Shown here: positions 10,670 to 21,500 of the stretch, in pieces
Layout of the letters: each line of letters begins with the position of its first letter
Position numbering within the stretch: the stretch's first letter is position 1
Source: Auricularia sp. M13
Taxonomy: Eukaryota; Basidiomycota; Agaricomycetes; Auriculariales; Auriculariaceae
Direction: 5' to 3'
Assembly (NCBI GenBank): GCA_037042915.1
Contig: JAXOIZ010000013.1
Coordinates: 156,982 to 220,981 of the forward strand
DNA length: 64,000 nt
Position numbers and translations under genes: made by a program
Notes under the pieces: generated by a model
Told to the model about the DNA's origin: nothing
Seen by the model: only the letters and a program-made list of their open reading frames with translations
The model's database searches: none

Positions 10670-10980
10670 CATGCACTTCCTGGTCGCATGCACTCACTGT
10701 TCAGCGGACGCATGCAGTTCCTCCTCGAACGCCGCTTGCAGCTCTGAAAAACAACAGCGATCGCATGCAGTTCCTCCTCGAACGCCGCTTTCAGCTCTGA
10801 AAAACAACAGCGATCGCATGCAGTTCCTCCTCGAACGTCGCATGCAGTTCCTCAAATTCACTTCTCGTCGCATGCAGTTCCTCGAACTCACTGTTCAGCG
10901 ATCGCATGCAGTTCCTCAAATTCACTGTTCAGCGATCGCATGCAGTTCCTCAGACTCACTTCTCGTTGCATGCATTTCCG
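10670..10980. repeat. Minisatellite built on GCATGCAGTTCCTC
   Basis: At least seven copies of GCATGCAGTTCCT are present. Two long units of about 63 bp contain CGCTTxCAGCTCTGAAAAACAAC. These are followed by shorter units of about 36-45 bp with CTCACTGTTCAGCGATC. Each unit carries the GCATGC palindrome. The higher-order structure suggests successive rounds of duplication. Confidence 0.75.
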
Positions 10981-13038
10981 CGCATTCAGTCTTCCGAAGT
11001 TGCCCACACCGTACTCTACACGGTCTCAGCTCCCGCCTGCGCCTCAGACGCCGCGAAACGTTCTCTCTTACTTGGGGCTGTTCGGCATTCAATGTGCGAA
11101 TCTATCTCGCCGCGTTGCGTGAATAGGGCCGTTCTGCATTCGGTGCGCGAATACTAGTAGGGCCGTTCAGCATTCAGCGCCCGACGACTCTCACCGTTCT
11201 ACATCTAGCACTGCTTCGCACGCCGCGCTCGGACGAACGTGTTTCGCATCTCGCACTCCGAGTACGCTTGCCAGTCCCCGCGCGCCCTAACCCCTAACTG
11301 GTTGTGGGCCGGACCGCCCGCGCGCGAATCCCTATGTGCCATGGTGGACATCTCACCGTCTTCGCTTCTGCTTCAAGTTGCACTCTCTCTCAGGCTCGCA
11401 TGCCAGTGGGGACTCCTCCGGCGGCCCATTGCCCATTGACACACTCCGAGTCCCGAGCACGGAATCCTCGCATGCTTCAACATGCTTTTTTGTTTCTTTC
11501 GGAATGAATCTCCGGGCTCAGCAGCTGAGTTCTGAACTCTCAGCCTGTCGAGGCCCGGCGCTTCCTTCTCTCCTTTGTCGACGAATCTGCGATCCGGCAC
11601 CGCGAGCCTTTCGACCTCGACCTGGCATGCGTCTCCGCGGCGAATAAGGACTTGGCGATAGTGCCTCTCCAGCAGATTCACGCGTGGTCGGCCCGGGGCG
11701 GTGAACTGACATTGGCATGGCCATGGGAGCGGCCTATATCTCGAACTCTCAGATGCGGCGATGTCGTTCGGCGCCGCCTATCCGCCAGTGTGCTTGTCAT
11801 TTGAACTGAACTTTGCCACTTGCAGACCGTCGTGATTCCCACACAACTCTTATCTGATAACGCGGTCTGTCACTGCCAACGCTAAACTTCGAACGGTGTC
11901 ACTGTCAGTCTCGCCGCAACCCTGCCACGCATGGGAAGTTGAACGTCCGGCAGCGCGGGAGAGACGCCGCGAGGCCTCATCCTTTCCCTTCGAGTTTACC
12001 GTTGTCTGCCGCGTGTGAGCTCACTGCGAGTCTTATCAGTATGCATTGCGATCCTGCGCCACCTTGCCGGCAGCGCTGTCCCAGATCGCTTGTCTGCCTG
12101 TCTGTCTGTCGTCGCAAATGACAAGGTCAGGGACAGTGAAATCTCGTTCGATAAACGCTGGTGCTATCTCAGTCTGTTCAGCTACTGCTTATCATCCCTC
12201 CCCTGCACATAAAACTACTCTATGGAAAAATGCCGTACTCCTCCGACGACGACAGCCTCCGCGAAGCATTCGAAACTGAAATGACGCCAGGTAGACTTCG
12301 ACTTCCGCTGCCGCTGAGCACTGGCACCAAGGCTTATCAGTCTCTCTCGGTTTGTCACGCCGCGTTTTGTTGTCCTGGAACTTTGGGCCGGTGCCGGCGC
12401 CGCCCACACATCCCTTCCTTCGTCTCCGCGCCGGCTCTCACACTTGCTATAGACTCGATTTGTTGATCCACTGTCACGAACGTCGATGCGGCTGCCACTG
12501 GAGCCGCGGAGTCTCTGCCCAGGTCTGAGTTATCGGGGGTCCCAGTATGGATTTCACTAGTCTTTAGACTTTCTCAGGTAATATCACCATGGTCTAATGT
12601 GTTGGGTACACTGCCGCCGGATAGTTCGCTGGCTATCTCAGTTGGAAATGCAGGCGAGACCGAGCTCTGGCAGCAACTTCGTCGCGCTGCTGCCGCCGTC
12701 GTTGCCGTCCCGTCCATCAATTCGCAATACTTAGACTTTAAGCTTTAAGCTTCAAATTGGGCTGTAGCCCCACACTCCACGCGCCGGTAACGGGTCAAAC
12801 TCCAAACGACATCGGTGCCGGCGCACAGAAACATTTGCAAGCTTGAACTGGTCACTGGCAATTCGGCTCTTGAGCTCAGCGATCTCTCACTAGCAAGCGC
12901 GTCCAACGCGCCTCATCATCGACTACGCCCTCGGACACCGATGACGGAGGCCTCCCATAATCTGCAAGCTCACTCTCAGTGGCTGTTCGCCATCTGCGGC
13001 CGGTGGCGCTGATGTACCGTTACTATCTCTACACGAGT

Positions 13039-13422
13039 GTAAGCGTACCGCAGGATCGTAAAGGCGGTCCTCGGGTTTCAGCCTCGAGTGGCCGACGTGT
13101 CAGTGGGAAGGTAGCGAGCTCGGCGCCTAGGAACGCGGAGTGAGAGGCCTGGCAGGTCGTTAGGGCCGGCGGCAGGCGTAGACGGAGCGGGACAGGCGTC
13201 GCGGGCGAGGCGAAGCGGCGTGGCGCGAGCGTGAAGCAAAGCGGAACCAAGGTCAAATTTCCAGTCGTGCTAACTAGCTATCTTAAATACATGAGAGTTG
13301 GGCTCGGGCCCGAACACGATGAGTAGCTATGACTAGTATTGGAATGAAGTAGAATCCTCTGGTAGAGGATCAAAGGCTCTCGATCGTTCGAGAGAGAGCG
13401 AGTAATTTCTGGTTTGTTTACA
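13039..13422 (-). repeat. 3' LTR of the Gypsy element
   Basis: This matches 22400-22784 base for base as far as I can read, and is the 3' LTR in element orientation. It contains an open frame of about 75 codons on the minus strand, duplicated in the other LTR, which I regard as incidental. A TATTTAAGATAG stretch on the minus strand is a possible TATA-like promoter element. Confidence 0.9.
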
Positions 13423-13603
13423 TCACTCCGCCCTTACGAAGGAGCGAAGTCCTCTTTGCGTCAGATTATTCCACGAAGACAATTGTAATGTCATTCAGAA
13501 ACGTGTACTGTTCTGACTGCACTACAAAGTCTGCTGGATCAACTATAGCCCGTACGCGAATCCCGAGGCGGTACATGGAATGAGATGCGAGTCACAGACT
13601 CTT

Positions 13604-14937
13604 CTAAAGAATATACGAGCAAGAAGTTATGGGGCCGCCTGACTGAGCGCGACGCCACATTGGTCCGAGGATACGATCTCCTTCGGCGAATGCGTACTGA
13701 GGGAGGTTGGTGAGCGCGACGATTTGCTCACGGGTGAAGGTACGCGGTGAGTTCTCCCAAAACTCGTACACGAGCTTCTGAGCACTCGGTACGAGGCGAA
13801 GGTTGATGTCGCGGTGCCAGGTGAGTGATCCATCCTCCATGATGCACTCGTAGTCCAGGCCGTAGTGGTGGAACGCGCAGCGGTGAATGCGGAGAATCTT
13901 GACGAGTTCCGTGGTGCAGGTCGCGTCGAGACGGAGGGCTTCGGTGACCTCTAGGATTTTGATTTTCGTCTCGTCGTCGAGGCTTAGTAGGTGCGAAGTG
14001 AGCTCATGCGGCGACATCGCCATGGACAAGCAATTTGCGGCGATGCGTTCTGATGATTTTGTGAGTGAATGCACGAGCTCAGCGGGTTTTCCCGCAGTGG
14101 ATAATGCACACCTGCAACGAACTCGGATCTCCTGTAGTCCGACTGCGGTTCGGTGTCAAATACGCCGGGATGAGAGTCGCGTAGAACGTGCGCGGCTCCT
14201 CGAGTTGGCGGCGGCGGCCTGGAGGAACGAGCGACCGGCGGCGGCGGCGTTTGAGTTGAACGTCCGCTCATAGGCTGGAGGCGGGTCGTCGACCATCATG
14301 GGAGTGTCGTAATCGTACGCGGGAGAGTCAGGGCGGAGGATGAGGCCGGGATCGAAACGCGGATAGGGTGTCGAAGCACGGATTGGCGCGTCGTTGTCAG
14401 AGTCGACGGACATTGCGTCGTGGCGAGCGTTCTGCGCCGCGATGATGCCGTTGAGCTCCGCTTCCAGCGTCTCGAAGTCGTCGAACGTCGTATCGCCATG
14501 GATCGGCGATGGATCGACGTGCACGTAAGGTGTGGCGGCGAGCTCGTCGAGTCGGGCTCTGAGGGCGTTGAACTCGACGTCCGACGTGTTAGCGTCTGAA
14601 GTCTCGTCGTCGTCAGCATCGATGTCGCTCCAGCCTGACCAAGAGCGCGTAAGTCTATGCAATTAGTGGGACAGAGTCCTCTCACCATCCGATGTGGTGG
14701 CGCGCATATCAACGGCCTCGGCCTGCGAGGCAATACGAGCGACTGGAATGGTTATTAGAATAGAACGCAGAGGCTGACAATGGACGTACGCATACGCTGC
14801 CTCCATCTTTCGATGCGAAGCAGATTGCAGAATGAAGCCAATGCGCTGGGTGAAAGGGAACGGACAAAGTCGTTTTGCCCGGGGAACCCGGAGAGGGATC
14901 CGTTGGGCGTGGAAACACCGGAGTCGTAAACGGGCAT
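13604..14937 (-). CDS. Extra spliced ORF (ORF3) between integrase and 3' LTR
   Basis: This is a protein-like, intron-containing frame inside the element. A TATAAAAG box (15012-15019) precedes the ATG at 14937 (MPVYDSGVSTPNG). Exon 1 is 14790-14937, then a 47 nt intron (GTACGT...CCAG), exon 2 14686-14742, a 51 nt intron (GTGAGA...TCAG, CTAAT branch) and exon 3 from 14634; all join in phase. The product is acidic (WSDIDADDDETSDANTSD) and contains DDPPPAYE, a PPxY motif. The frame changes somewhere in the GCC-repeat zone 14190-14260, unresolved. A 62 nt intron (14050-14111) then leads to a helical domain (HLLSLDDETKIKILEVTEAL) ending at 13604. I do not recognise the family. It could be a captured host gene or an envelope/accessory analogue. 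Confidence 0.5.
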
Positions 14938-15011
14938 AGCAGGCACGAAGTCGAACGAGAGGCGAGGCAGTCGAGGGACCCGGCGAGGAGAATGAGTCGT
15001 CACATAGCAGT

Positions 15012-15019
15012 CTTTTATA
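15012..15019 (-). promoter_or_regulatory. TATA box upstream of ORF3
   Basis: TATAAAAG lies on the minus strand about 75 bp before the ORF3 start at 14937 and about 175 bp after the integrase stop at 15194. A separate promoter for the 3' ORF is an inference from position and motif only. Confidence 0.4.
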
Positions 15020-15193
15020 CGCCCATGGCGTACCTACTGCGTAGTGCTCATGTGAGTATCTTGAGGTGACGTATATCTCGAGCGTGAGGAGCTGCGCGCG
15101 CGGCGGAGAAGTGAGATGTGGATCGGGTGGAACGTGGGGGGTTTCGGCGTTGTGCGCGCAGAGGGAAGCTCGGCCCGACGTCTGCCTCGTGTA

Positions 15194-17107
15194 TCAGGCA
15201 GCGCCGACCTTCTTCGACTTGCGTAACAGGTACGCCTCGAGCAGGTCTGGGTCTTGCTTCCTGACTTGCGCTGCAGGCAACCAGACGCTTTCTTCGCGCG
15301 GTATGCCTTTGAACTTGACAAGATATTGCGCACCTCTTCCTCGCTTCCGGTCGTCGAGAATTTCCTCTCCTTCAAAGAATTCCTCACCATCTTGAATATA
15401 TTCAGGCGCAGCGCGCGCTTCCGATCGAGCGACGAATTCTTCTGGGGTGCCGATATGCGGTTTGAGATATTCTGCATTGACCACGTCATGGATCTGCATA
15501 TCCGCCGGGATCAGCAAGCGGTATGCGTTTTCATTGACAACCTCAGTCACCTTCCATGGGCCTAGCCACTTGGCCATGAGTTTTGCGGTGGGGCGCTCCC
15601 GTTCCCAAGGTTGGGTGATGTGCTTGCGCGAAACCATGACGAAGTCGCCCACTTTGAATAAGTGGAAGCGTCTTTTCCGGTCGTGATAACGTGCTTGAAT
15701 TTCTTGAGCTCTGGTTAACGCTTCTTCTGCCTTCTCAGCGTCAAGTTTTAGCTTACCGATGAACTTGTCCACGTCGGGTTCACCCGACGGAGTCCCTGAT
15801 AAGACTAAGTCGTGCGGCATCCTGGGAAACCAGCCGCAGTCGAGCTCAAATGGGGTGTAACCCGTTGAGGGATTAACTGAGCTGTTGTACGCGAGTTCTA
15901 AAGCTGGCAGAAGGTCAGACCAGTTGTCTTGGGCATAATTGATGTAATGGCGTAGCATGCTCTTCATGGACCGAACCGCCGATTCTGATTGGCCGTCGGT
16001 TTGAGGATGATAAGCAGTACTGAAAGACAGCTTAACACCCAATTTGTCGAATAGCGTGCGCCAGAACTCACTGGTAAATTTCGTATCGCGATCCGAAATG
16101 ATTCTCTCGGGCAATCCGTGCAGCCGCACAACGTCTTTGAAGAAGCGATGCGCAGTGTCTGCTGCGGTGTCCTTTGAGTGCGCGGGGATGTAATGCACGC
16201 GTTTGGACATCTTGTCCACGACGAGTAGAACCATATCGTGGCCGTCCCGCGAGGTAACGAACGGTCCTGCGAAATCCATAGTAAGCGTATGCCAACGTGA
16301 CGTCGTTGTGGAGTTCGGCATCAGCGTACCGATTGGCAGCTTATTCATCTCCTTGTTCCTCTGGCATGAGTCGCAAGACAGAACATACGATTTGACGTCT
16401 TTCGACATGCGCGGCCAAAAGTAGCGGCGCGAAATGGCCAGATAAGTCTTGTCTATGCCGAGATGTCCTGCCGCAAGGGCGTCGTGGTGGTCGTGTAGAA
16501 TCGTGAGTCGTAAGTTTTTGTGGTTCGGAACGCACAGGGTGCGACGAAGGTCGTTACCGCTCACGTGTTTGCGAAAGAGCACGTGATCGGCCCATTCGTA
16601 GTCGCGAGCGAGCTGTCCCGGCGCTCCTACTGAGAATGCCTCAGCTATGGGCGCAAAGTGAGCATCCTGGGCGTAGCCCTCACGCACCGAGTTGAGAAAG
16701 TCGGGGTCTGCACGGATAGCACTTGCGTGCAGCGATTCGCTTTCCATAACGGGTGCGAGCTCTCGGACTGGAGCTCGGGAAAGAGCATCTACGTTAGAGT
16801 GTGACCTTCCAGGACGGTGAAGGATCTTGAGCTTACCGTCCCACCCCTGCAGCTCCACGACCCAGCGCTTTATGCGAGCGTTGGTCCCTTTGTAGTCCAT
16901 GATCCACTGCAGAGCGGAATGGTCAGTGATCAGCTTGAGCGATGGAACTCCTTCAATATACGGGTGGAACTTTCGAAGTGCCCAAACGATGGCGAGGAGC
17001 TCGAGCTCCGTGGCAGAGTATCGCTGTTCAGCTCCAACGAGAGTACGCGAAGCTGTACAGACTATATGTTCTTTGTCATCGCTCGCCGATCTGCGCGAGG
17101 ACAGCAC
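15194..17107 (-). CDS. pol: Pol, second part: RNase H, integrase, chromodomain
   Basis: The frame opens at a GTG, not an ATG, so it is the continuation of Pol and not an independent gene. In order it holds: the rest of RNase H (SRTLVGAEQRYSATELELLA), the HHCC zinc domain of integrase (HLGIDKTYLAISRRYFWP, CDSCQRNKEMN), the DDE catalytic core (TMDFAGPF, ISDRDTKFTSEFW, YHPQTDGQSE), a GPY-like module (WLGPWKVTEV), and a chromodomain (GAQYLVKFKGIPREESVWLP). The chromodomain would direct integration to marked chromatin. The frame stays open for 637 codons to 15194. It overlaps the RT frame by about 30 nt with a one-base shift. Confidence 0.85.
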   Translation of the reverse strand: MLSSRRSASDDKEHIVCTASRTLVGAEQRYSATELELLAIVWALRKFHPYIEGVPSLKLITDHSALQWIMDYKGTNARIKRWVVELQGWDGKLKILHRPGRSHSNVDALSRAPVRELAPVMESESLHASAIRADPDFLNSVREGYAQDAHFAPIAEAFSVGAPGQLARDYEWADHVLFRKHVSGNDLRRTLCVPNHKNLRLTILHDHHDALAAGHLGIDKTYLAISRRYFWPRMSKDVKSYVLSCDSCQRNKEMNKLPIGTLMPNSTTTSRWHTLTMDFAGPFVTSRDGHDMVLLVVDKMSKRVHYIPAHSKDTAADTAHRFFKDVVRLHGLPERIISDRDTKFTSEFWRTLFDKLGVKLSFSTAYHPQTDGQSESAVRSMKSMLRHYINYAQDNWSDLLPALELAYNSSVNPSTGYTPFELDCGWFPRMPHDLVLSGTPSGEPDVDKFIGKLKLDAEKAEEALTRAQEIQARYHDRKRRFHLFKVGDFVMVSRKHITQPWERERPTAKLMAKWLGPWKVTEVVNENAYRLLIPADMQIHDVVNAEYLKPHIGTPEEFVARSEARAAPEYIQDGEEFFEGEEILDDRKRGRGAQYLVKFKGIPREESVWLPAAQVRKQDPDLLEAYLLRKSKKVGAA

Positions 17108-18512
17108 CGATGCCTAAGTATGACCCGTCCGTGTAGATTAAAAACTCACGGTCATAGTTTGGATGCGCCAGAATGGGTTCTTCGCAGAGTCTCTCCTTGA
17201 GAGTCTCGAAGGCTGCTTGACACTCAGGTGTCCAGTCGAAAGCCGTATCCTTGGCCAATAACTTCGTAATCGGCCGGGCGATCATGGAGTAATCTTTAAT
17301 GAAGCGGCGATAATATCCCGCCATGCCTAAGAAAACTTGGATTTCCTTGACATTGGTCGGCGGCGGGAATTCTCGGATGGCACGAACGTTCTCCGATTTC
17401 ATGCCTATACCGAGTCTACTCACATTGTGACCGAGTGCCTGCACTTGTGAGTAGCAGATATGCGACTTCTTCAGTGATAAAGTGAATCCAGTGGGAATAA
17501 GACGACGGAATACTGACTCGAGATGGGTCATATGTGTGTCGAAGTCCGCGGAGTACACTATGATGTCGTCAATATACACCACAGCGTAGTCCCATTTAGC
17601 CTTGCCCAGTGCTTTATCCATACAACGCTGGAAAATGGAAGGTCCATTTTTAATTCCAAAGGGCATGCGCTTGTATTGGAAAAGACCCACCGGGGTCCTG
17701 AAGGCTAACTTCGGACGATCCTCCTCCTCGATTTCAACCTGATTGAATCCCGCATTAGCATCGAATGTTGAGAAGAACTTCTTACCCTGGAACTGGTTGA
17801 GGTAATCATCAATACGAGGTATGGGATACTGGTCTGATCGTGAGACAGCGTTTAGCTTCCTATAATCGACGCAAAATCGAATTTTACCTCGTTGTTTGAT
17901 GAGTACGACGTTCGCAGCCCAGGGCGAATCTGCAGGTTCAATGACGTCGTTTGCGAGCAAACGAGCAACCTCTTCTTCAATGAATTTCCTCCCCTCGGGA
18001 GAAACGCGGAACGGTGGCGTTGCAACAGGCAGAGCGTCACCAGTGTCAATACGAACTTTGGTGAGGTTGGTATGTCCCAGCGGACGGGATCCGTACGCAA
18101 AGGCCCGTCTGTGGGTCCTGAGGACGTCGAGGAGACGCGTTTGCTGCTCGTTTGTCAGGTCCGAGTTGATATCGAGATCACGCAAAGCTTTGTCGAACTC
18201 CTCGAGGTCTTCGAGGTCGGATTCGTCTCGCGCTCTCGCGCTAACGGCGAGACAGTCGATTTCAGACGCTTTGGAACGGTCAAGCAGCGGCAGAGCTCTG
18301 CCTAGAACCTGTCCGCGTGAGATTCTGAGCGGGAACGGCTCGAGATTGTAGATCTCGACCATCTGTTCACGGTTTGACGTATCTCCTATCATTCGAGACG
18401 CAGCGGCAAGAATCTCGCCGCCGCGGAGCGGTACAGGATCTAGATAAAAACTACGGGTCTTGATTCTTCCCGTGAGCTCAGATCTAATCCGTGCCGTATG
18501 GAATGGTCTCAC
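17076..18512 (-). CDS. pol: Pol, first part: reverse transcriptase and start of RNase H
   Basis: The frame begins at a GTG inside the end of gag-protease (18484-18512) and is shifted by one base, so Pol is presumably expressed by frameshifting or reinitiation. RT motifs appear in order: FCVDYRKLNAVS, STFDANAGFNQVEI, LAFRTPVGLFQYKRMPFG, and the catalytic YIDD in AVVYIDDIIVYSADF. The connection domain and the first RNase H acidic motif (FLIYTDGSYLGIGAVL) follow. The frame stops at 17076 within RNase H, and the homologous sequence continues in the next frame. This may be a mutation, a consensus error or an unusual second frameshift. Confidence 0.85.
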   Translation of the reverse strand: MRPFHTARIRSELTGRIKTRSFYLDPVPLRGGEILAAASRMIGDTSNREQMVEIYNLEPFPLRISRGQVLGRALPLLDRSKASEIDCLAVSARARDESDLEDLEEFDKALRDLDINSDLTNEQQTRLLDVLRTHRRAFAYGSRPLGHTNLTKVRIDTGDALPVATPPFRVSPEGRKFIEEEVARLLANDVIEPADSPWAANVVLIKQRGKIRFCVDYRKLNAVSRSDQYPIPRIDDYLNQFQGKKFFSTFDANAGFNQVEIEEEDRPKLAFRTPVGLFQYKRMPFGIKNGPSIFQRCMDKALGKAKWDYAVVYIDDIIVYSADFDTHMTHLESVFRRLIPTGFTLSLKKSHICYSQVQALGHNVSRLGIGMKSENVRAIREFPPPTNVKEIQVFLGMAGYYRRFIKDYSMIARPITKLLAKDTAFDWTPECQAAFETLKERLCEEPILAHPNYDREFLIYTDGSYLGIGAVLAQIGER

Positions 18513-21500
18513 CGTGTAACATTCTGTCGCACGGACCGCTCCCCGCGAAGTCGCGCTTCACGCGAACATCAATTTGAACCTCCTGTGCGAGGTTTCGCGT
18601 CAGCGTAAGTCTCTGAGAAGGAATATCGATTATCCCACCATAGAACATGATGAAGTCGTTCCCTAGAATCATTCGCTCTTCATCTGACTCGTTGACATAG
18701 AGTTTGGTGGGGACGCGCACCTTGCGTCCCCATCTGTCCTCGAATATCAGCGTGAGGACTACGAAGTGCGTGATGACGGCATTGCCTGACACTCCGCGCA
18801 CGTTAATTATTGGACAGGGATGCGCGACGGCATTTTTGAAATGGCGCGAACGAAGACGAGAGTCGATGAGTGAAATCGATGAGCCAGTGTCGATACAGGC
18901 ACGGAAACACGTACCAACGGCGTAATTGTCCACTGTAACCGAAGCGTACGTCGGGCTCTTGTCGGCGTAGCTCATGCCGTCGAGGGAAACCTCATCTTGT
19001 CTGGGCGGAGATGCAGAAGCATCGGGCTCGTCAAGTGGAATCGCGCGCACTGGAAGATCGTCAGCGATCTTCTCAATGCACGGGGCTACCTTTCGACGTC
19101 TCCTAGGCGCACTGGCCGTTCCAGACTCTCGACGGCCACTCGCGACAACAGCTTGATCGTCCTTCAATCGCGTTGCGGATCGCGTCTTGACGGCGTACGA
19201 CTCGGCGAAATGAGCACCCTCGTCGCTGTCGTACGCGTCAGATGAGTGCTCTGAATAACCGTCAGACTCATCTTCTTCCTCGTCCGGCTCGGCCTGCTCA
19301 GGCTCGTCTGCCACGGGATCCGCTACATATGTCTTAGCGGGACGCTGCTGCGATTGAGTCTTGCTGGAAGACTGACCTGGCTTAGATTGGGCAGCTGCCG
19401 CGTTACGGCGTTGGTAACCGGTATTTGAAGCGGGAGCGGGGGCCCGAGAGCGGTTATCCGTCGTGGCAGATCTTGTCGCGGTAGTTGTTGTCGTAGTTGT
19501 TTGTTCGCGCTGAGCGGTGCTTGGGTTCCGGAAGCGAGAGCCCGCGAATCGTCGTTGAGGTTCGAGCCGATCGCGCACAGCAGGCGGCTGTTTCTTGTTC
19601 AGACTCGGTTCGAGATCTAGCAACACGCGACGGAAGGTTGTAAGGGTACGCGCACCTTCCGCTACCATACCCGACTTGATGTGAGGATGGAATTCGGGCG
19701 GCAGTCCCGAAAGAAGATCTTGAATGCAGTCGTTCTGAGACGCGCTGGGCATTACGACCCTTTGTAAGCGCGTGCGATCGTAAAAGTACGTCGAGAACGA
19801 CTCACCGTGTCGCCAGACGCGTTGCCTAAGCTCCTGACCCTTCTTGGTCAGGTAGTTGGCTTCTCTGAATTCCATACGAAGGGCTTCCGCCCAGCTGTCC
19901 CAAGAGTTGTAACCCGTTCGAATATCGGGCGCGAGCGTGGTAATCCACTCGCGAGCTTCTCCGGAAAGCAGCATAGGCAGGTTGGCAAGTAGATGATCGA
20001 AGGGAACCCGCATCTGATCATAGATAGCAGTCAGCTTCGCGATCCATAGGTCAATATCCTCGCCAGGCTTACCCGAAAACTTAGGGAGATCGCGCAGCTT
20101 CGGGAAGACTTGACCGCTCTGACCGGTCGACCAGTTCGAGCCCTGTGACGCTCGCATATCGGGCCCAGGTGTCTGCGATTGCCCGTGATCAGGTCCTGAA
20201 GCAGGCGGCGGAGGTGGTGGAGCAGCAGGTGGCGCACCTCCTGCTCCTCCGAAAAGTGACGGATTAGGGCCGAATGCAGGTCCTTGGGATGCGTACGCTG
20301 GAGCAGGCGTTGCTCCAGGTCCGAATACGAATGGCGCAGCCGTGGCGCTAGATCCGAATGCAGGCACGCGCGGATCAGCTGGCGGAACTGACGGCGGTGC
20401 AGAGGGCGGAGGTACTGACGGAGGACGCAGATGTTCGGGTACGGCGCCCATGAAGGTTGGGCGCGCAGCGCTCGAAAAGAGCGGAGGCACCGTGACGGGC
20501 GGCGAAGGGAAGCGGACGCGTGTAGGCGCTGAAGCAGGTGCAGAGTGAATGGCTGGCGCGTGACTCGGCGGCGCGGATGGCTGCGTCCAAGGTGGTGTCG
20601 TCGAGCCGCCAGGATCGATGAAGAACGAGCGCGGCTCGGGCTTCTCGTGGCCGAGCGTGGTATCGAACTGACGAGCTCGATGCGGAGGAGAATCAGGTAC
20701 AAAGCGTCGATCGGTAGCCGTCCAAGGTGGTGTCGTCGAGCCGCCAGGATCGATGAAGAACGAGCGCGGCTCGGGCTTCTCGTGGCCGAGCGTGGTATCG
20801 AACTGACGAGCTCGATGCGGAGGAGAATCAGGTACAAAGCGTCGATCGGTAGCCGGCGGATCCCGAGGAGCCTCCGCCTTGCGATACAGACACGGGCATT
20901 CGTACCCGTTTCTTTCCTTGATGGCTTCTGCGAGAGCGTCAAGTTTCTTGTCGAAGTGGTCAAACCGGGAGTTGTCACATTGGCAAGACGAAGAGACAGT
21001 CGGCGCAGAGCAGTGGCACGAACGCGGAGCGTCCTGCTTGAGAGCATCATAAAGTTTCTGCGCTCGATCGTTGGCGCCGGCTTCGATGGTATTGATGGCT
21101 TCGCGAAATAAGTTTGCGCTGGCTTTGTTCGAGTCATCCAACGTCATATCCATCCTCATCTCTAGCGCCGCGTGAACTTGCTCGAGTCTCTTTTCGAGGG
21201 CATCCAAGCGTTCTTTCAACAAGTTCTGGCTTTCGATGCGACGCACCTCCGATTGATGTGACACTTTCTTCTCAAACTGGTCTATAAACACAGTCAAGAG
21301 CTGAAGGTTGTCGTTGCTCGTGGCGAGGTCCTTCTGAATGGTATCCAAGCGAGCTAGAAAGCCCGAATCGGAATGAGAGAGAAGTTGAAGAATAGTGGTA
21401 GCCTGCTCAAATGTTGAGAGCCTGTGAGGTGACTCTTCGCTCGAGAAGTAGTTGAACAGTGCCACTATTTGATTGAGTATATCCAACGTGCAGTTCGAGC

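Larger units (their letters stand above)
9165..13033. other. Long interval without a convincing gene
   Basis: No frame here has recognisable domains, and the many short frames overlap on both strands as expected for GC-rich DNA. It holds several minisatellites (listed separately) and pyrimidine-rich stretches near 9420-9560, upstream of the cyclophilin start. A short acidic frame at 12231-12290 (MPYSSDDDSLREAFETEM) is followed by a possible donor GTAGAC and could be an isolated first exon, but nothing downstream supports it. Confidence 0.4.

Noticed and set aside
13029-13256. 75-codon frame repeated at 22400-22618
   Set aside because: It is inside the LTR and identical only because the LTRs are identical; no start context or homologue.
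20031-21137. 368-codon minus-strand frame inside gag
   Set aside because: Shadow of the gag-protease frame; the capsid and repeat motifs are in the other frame.
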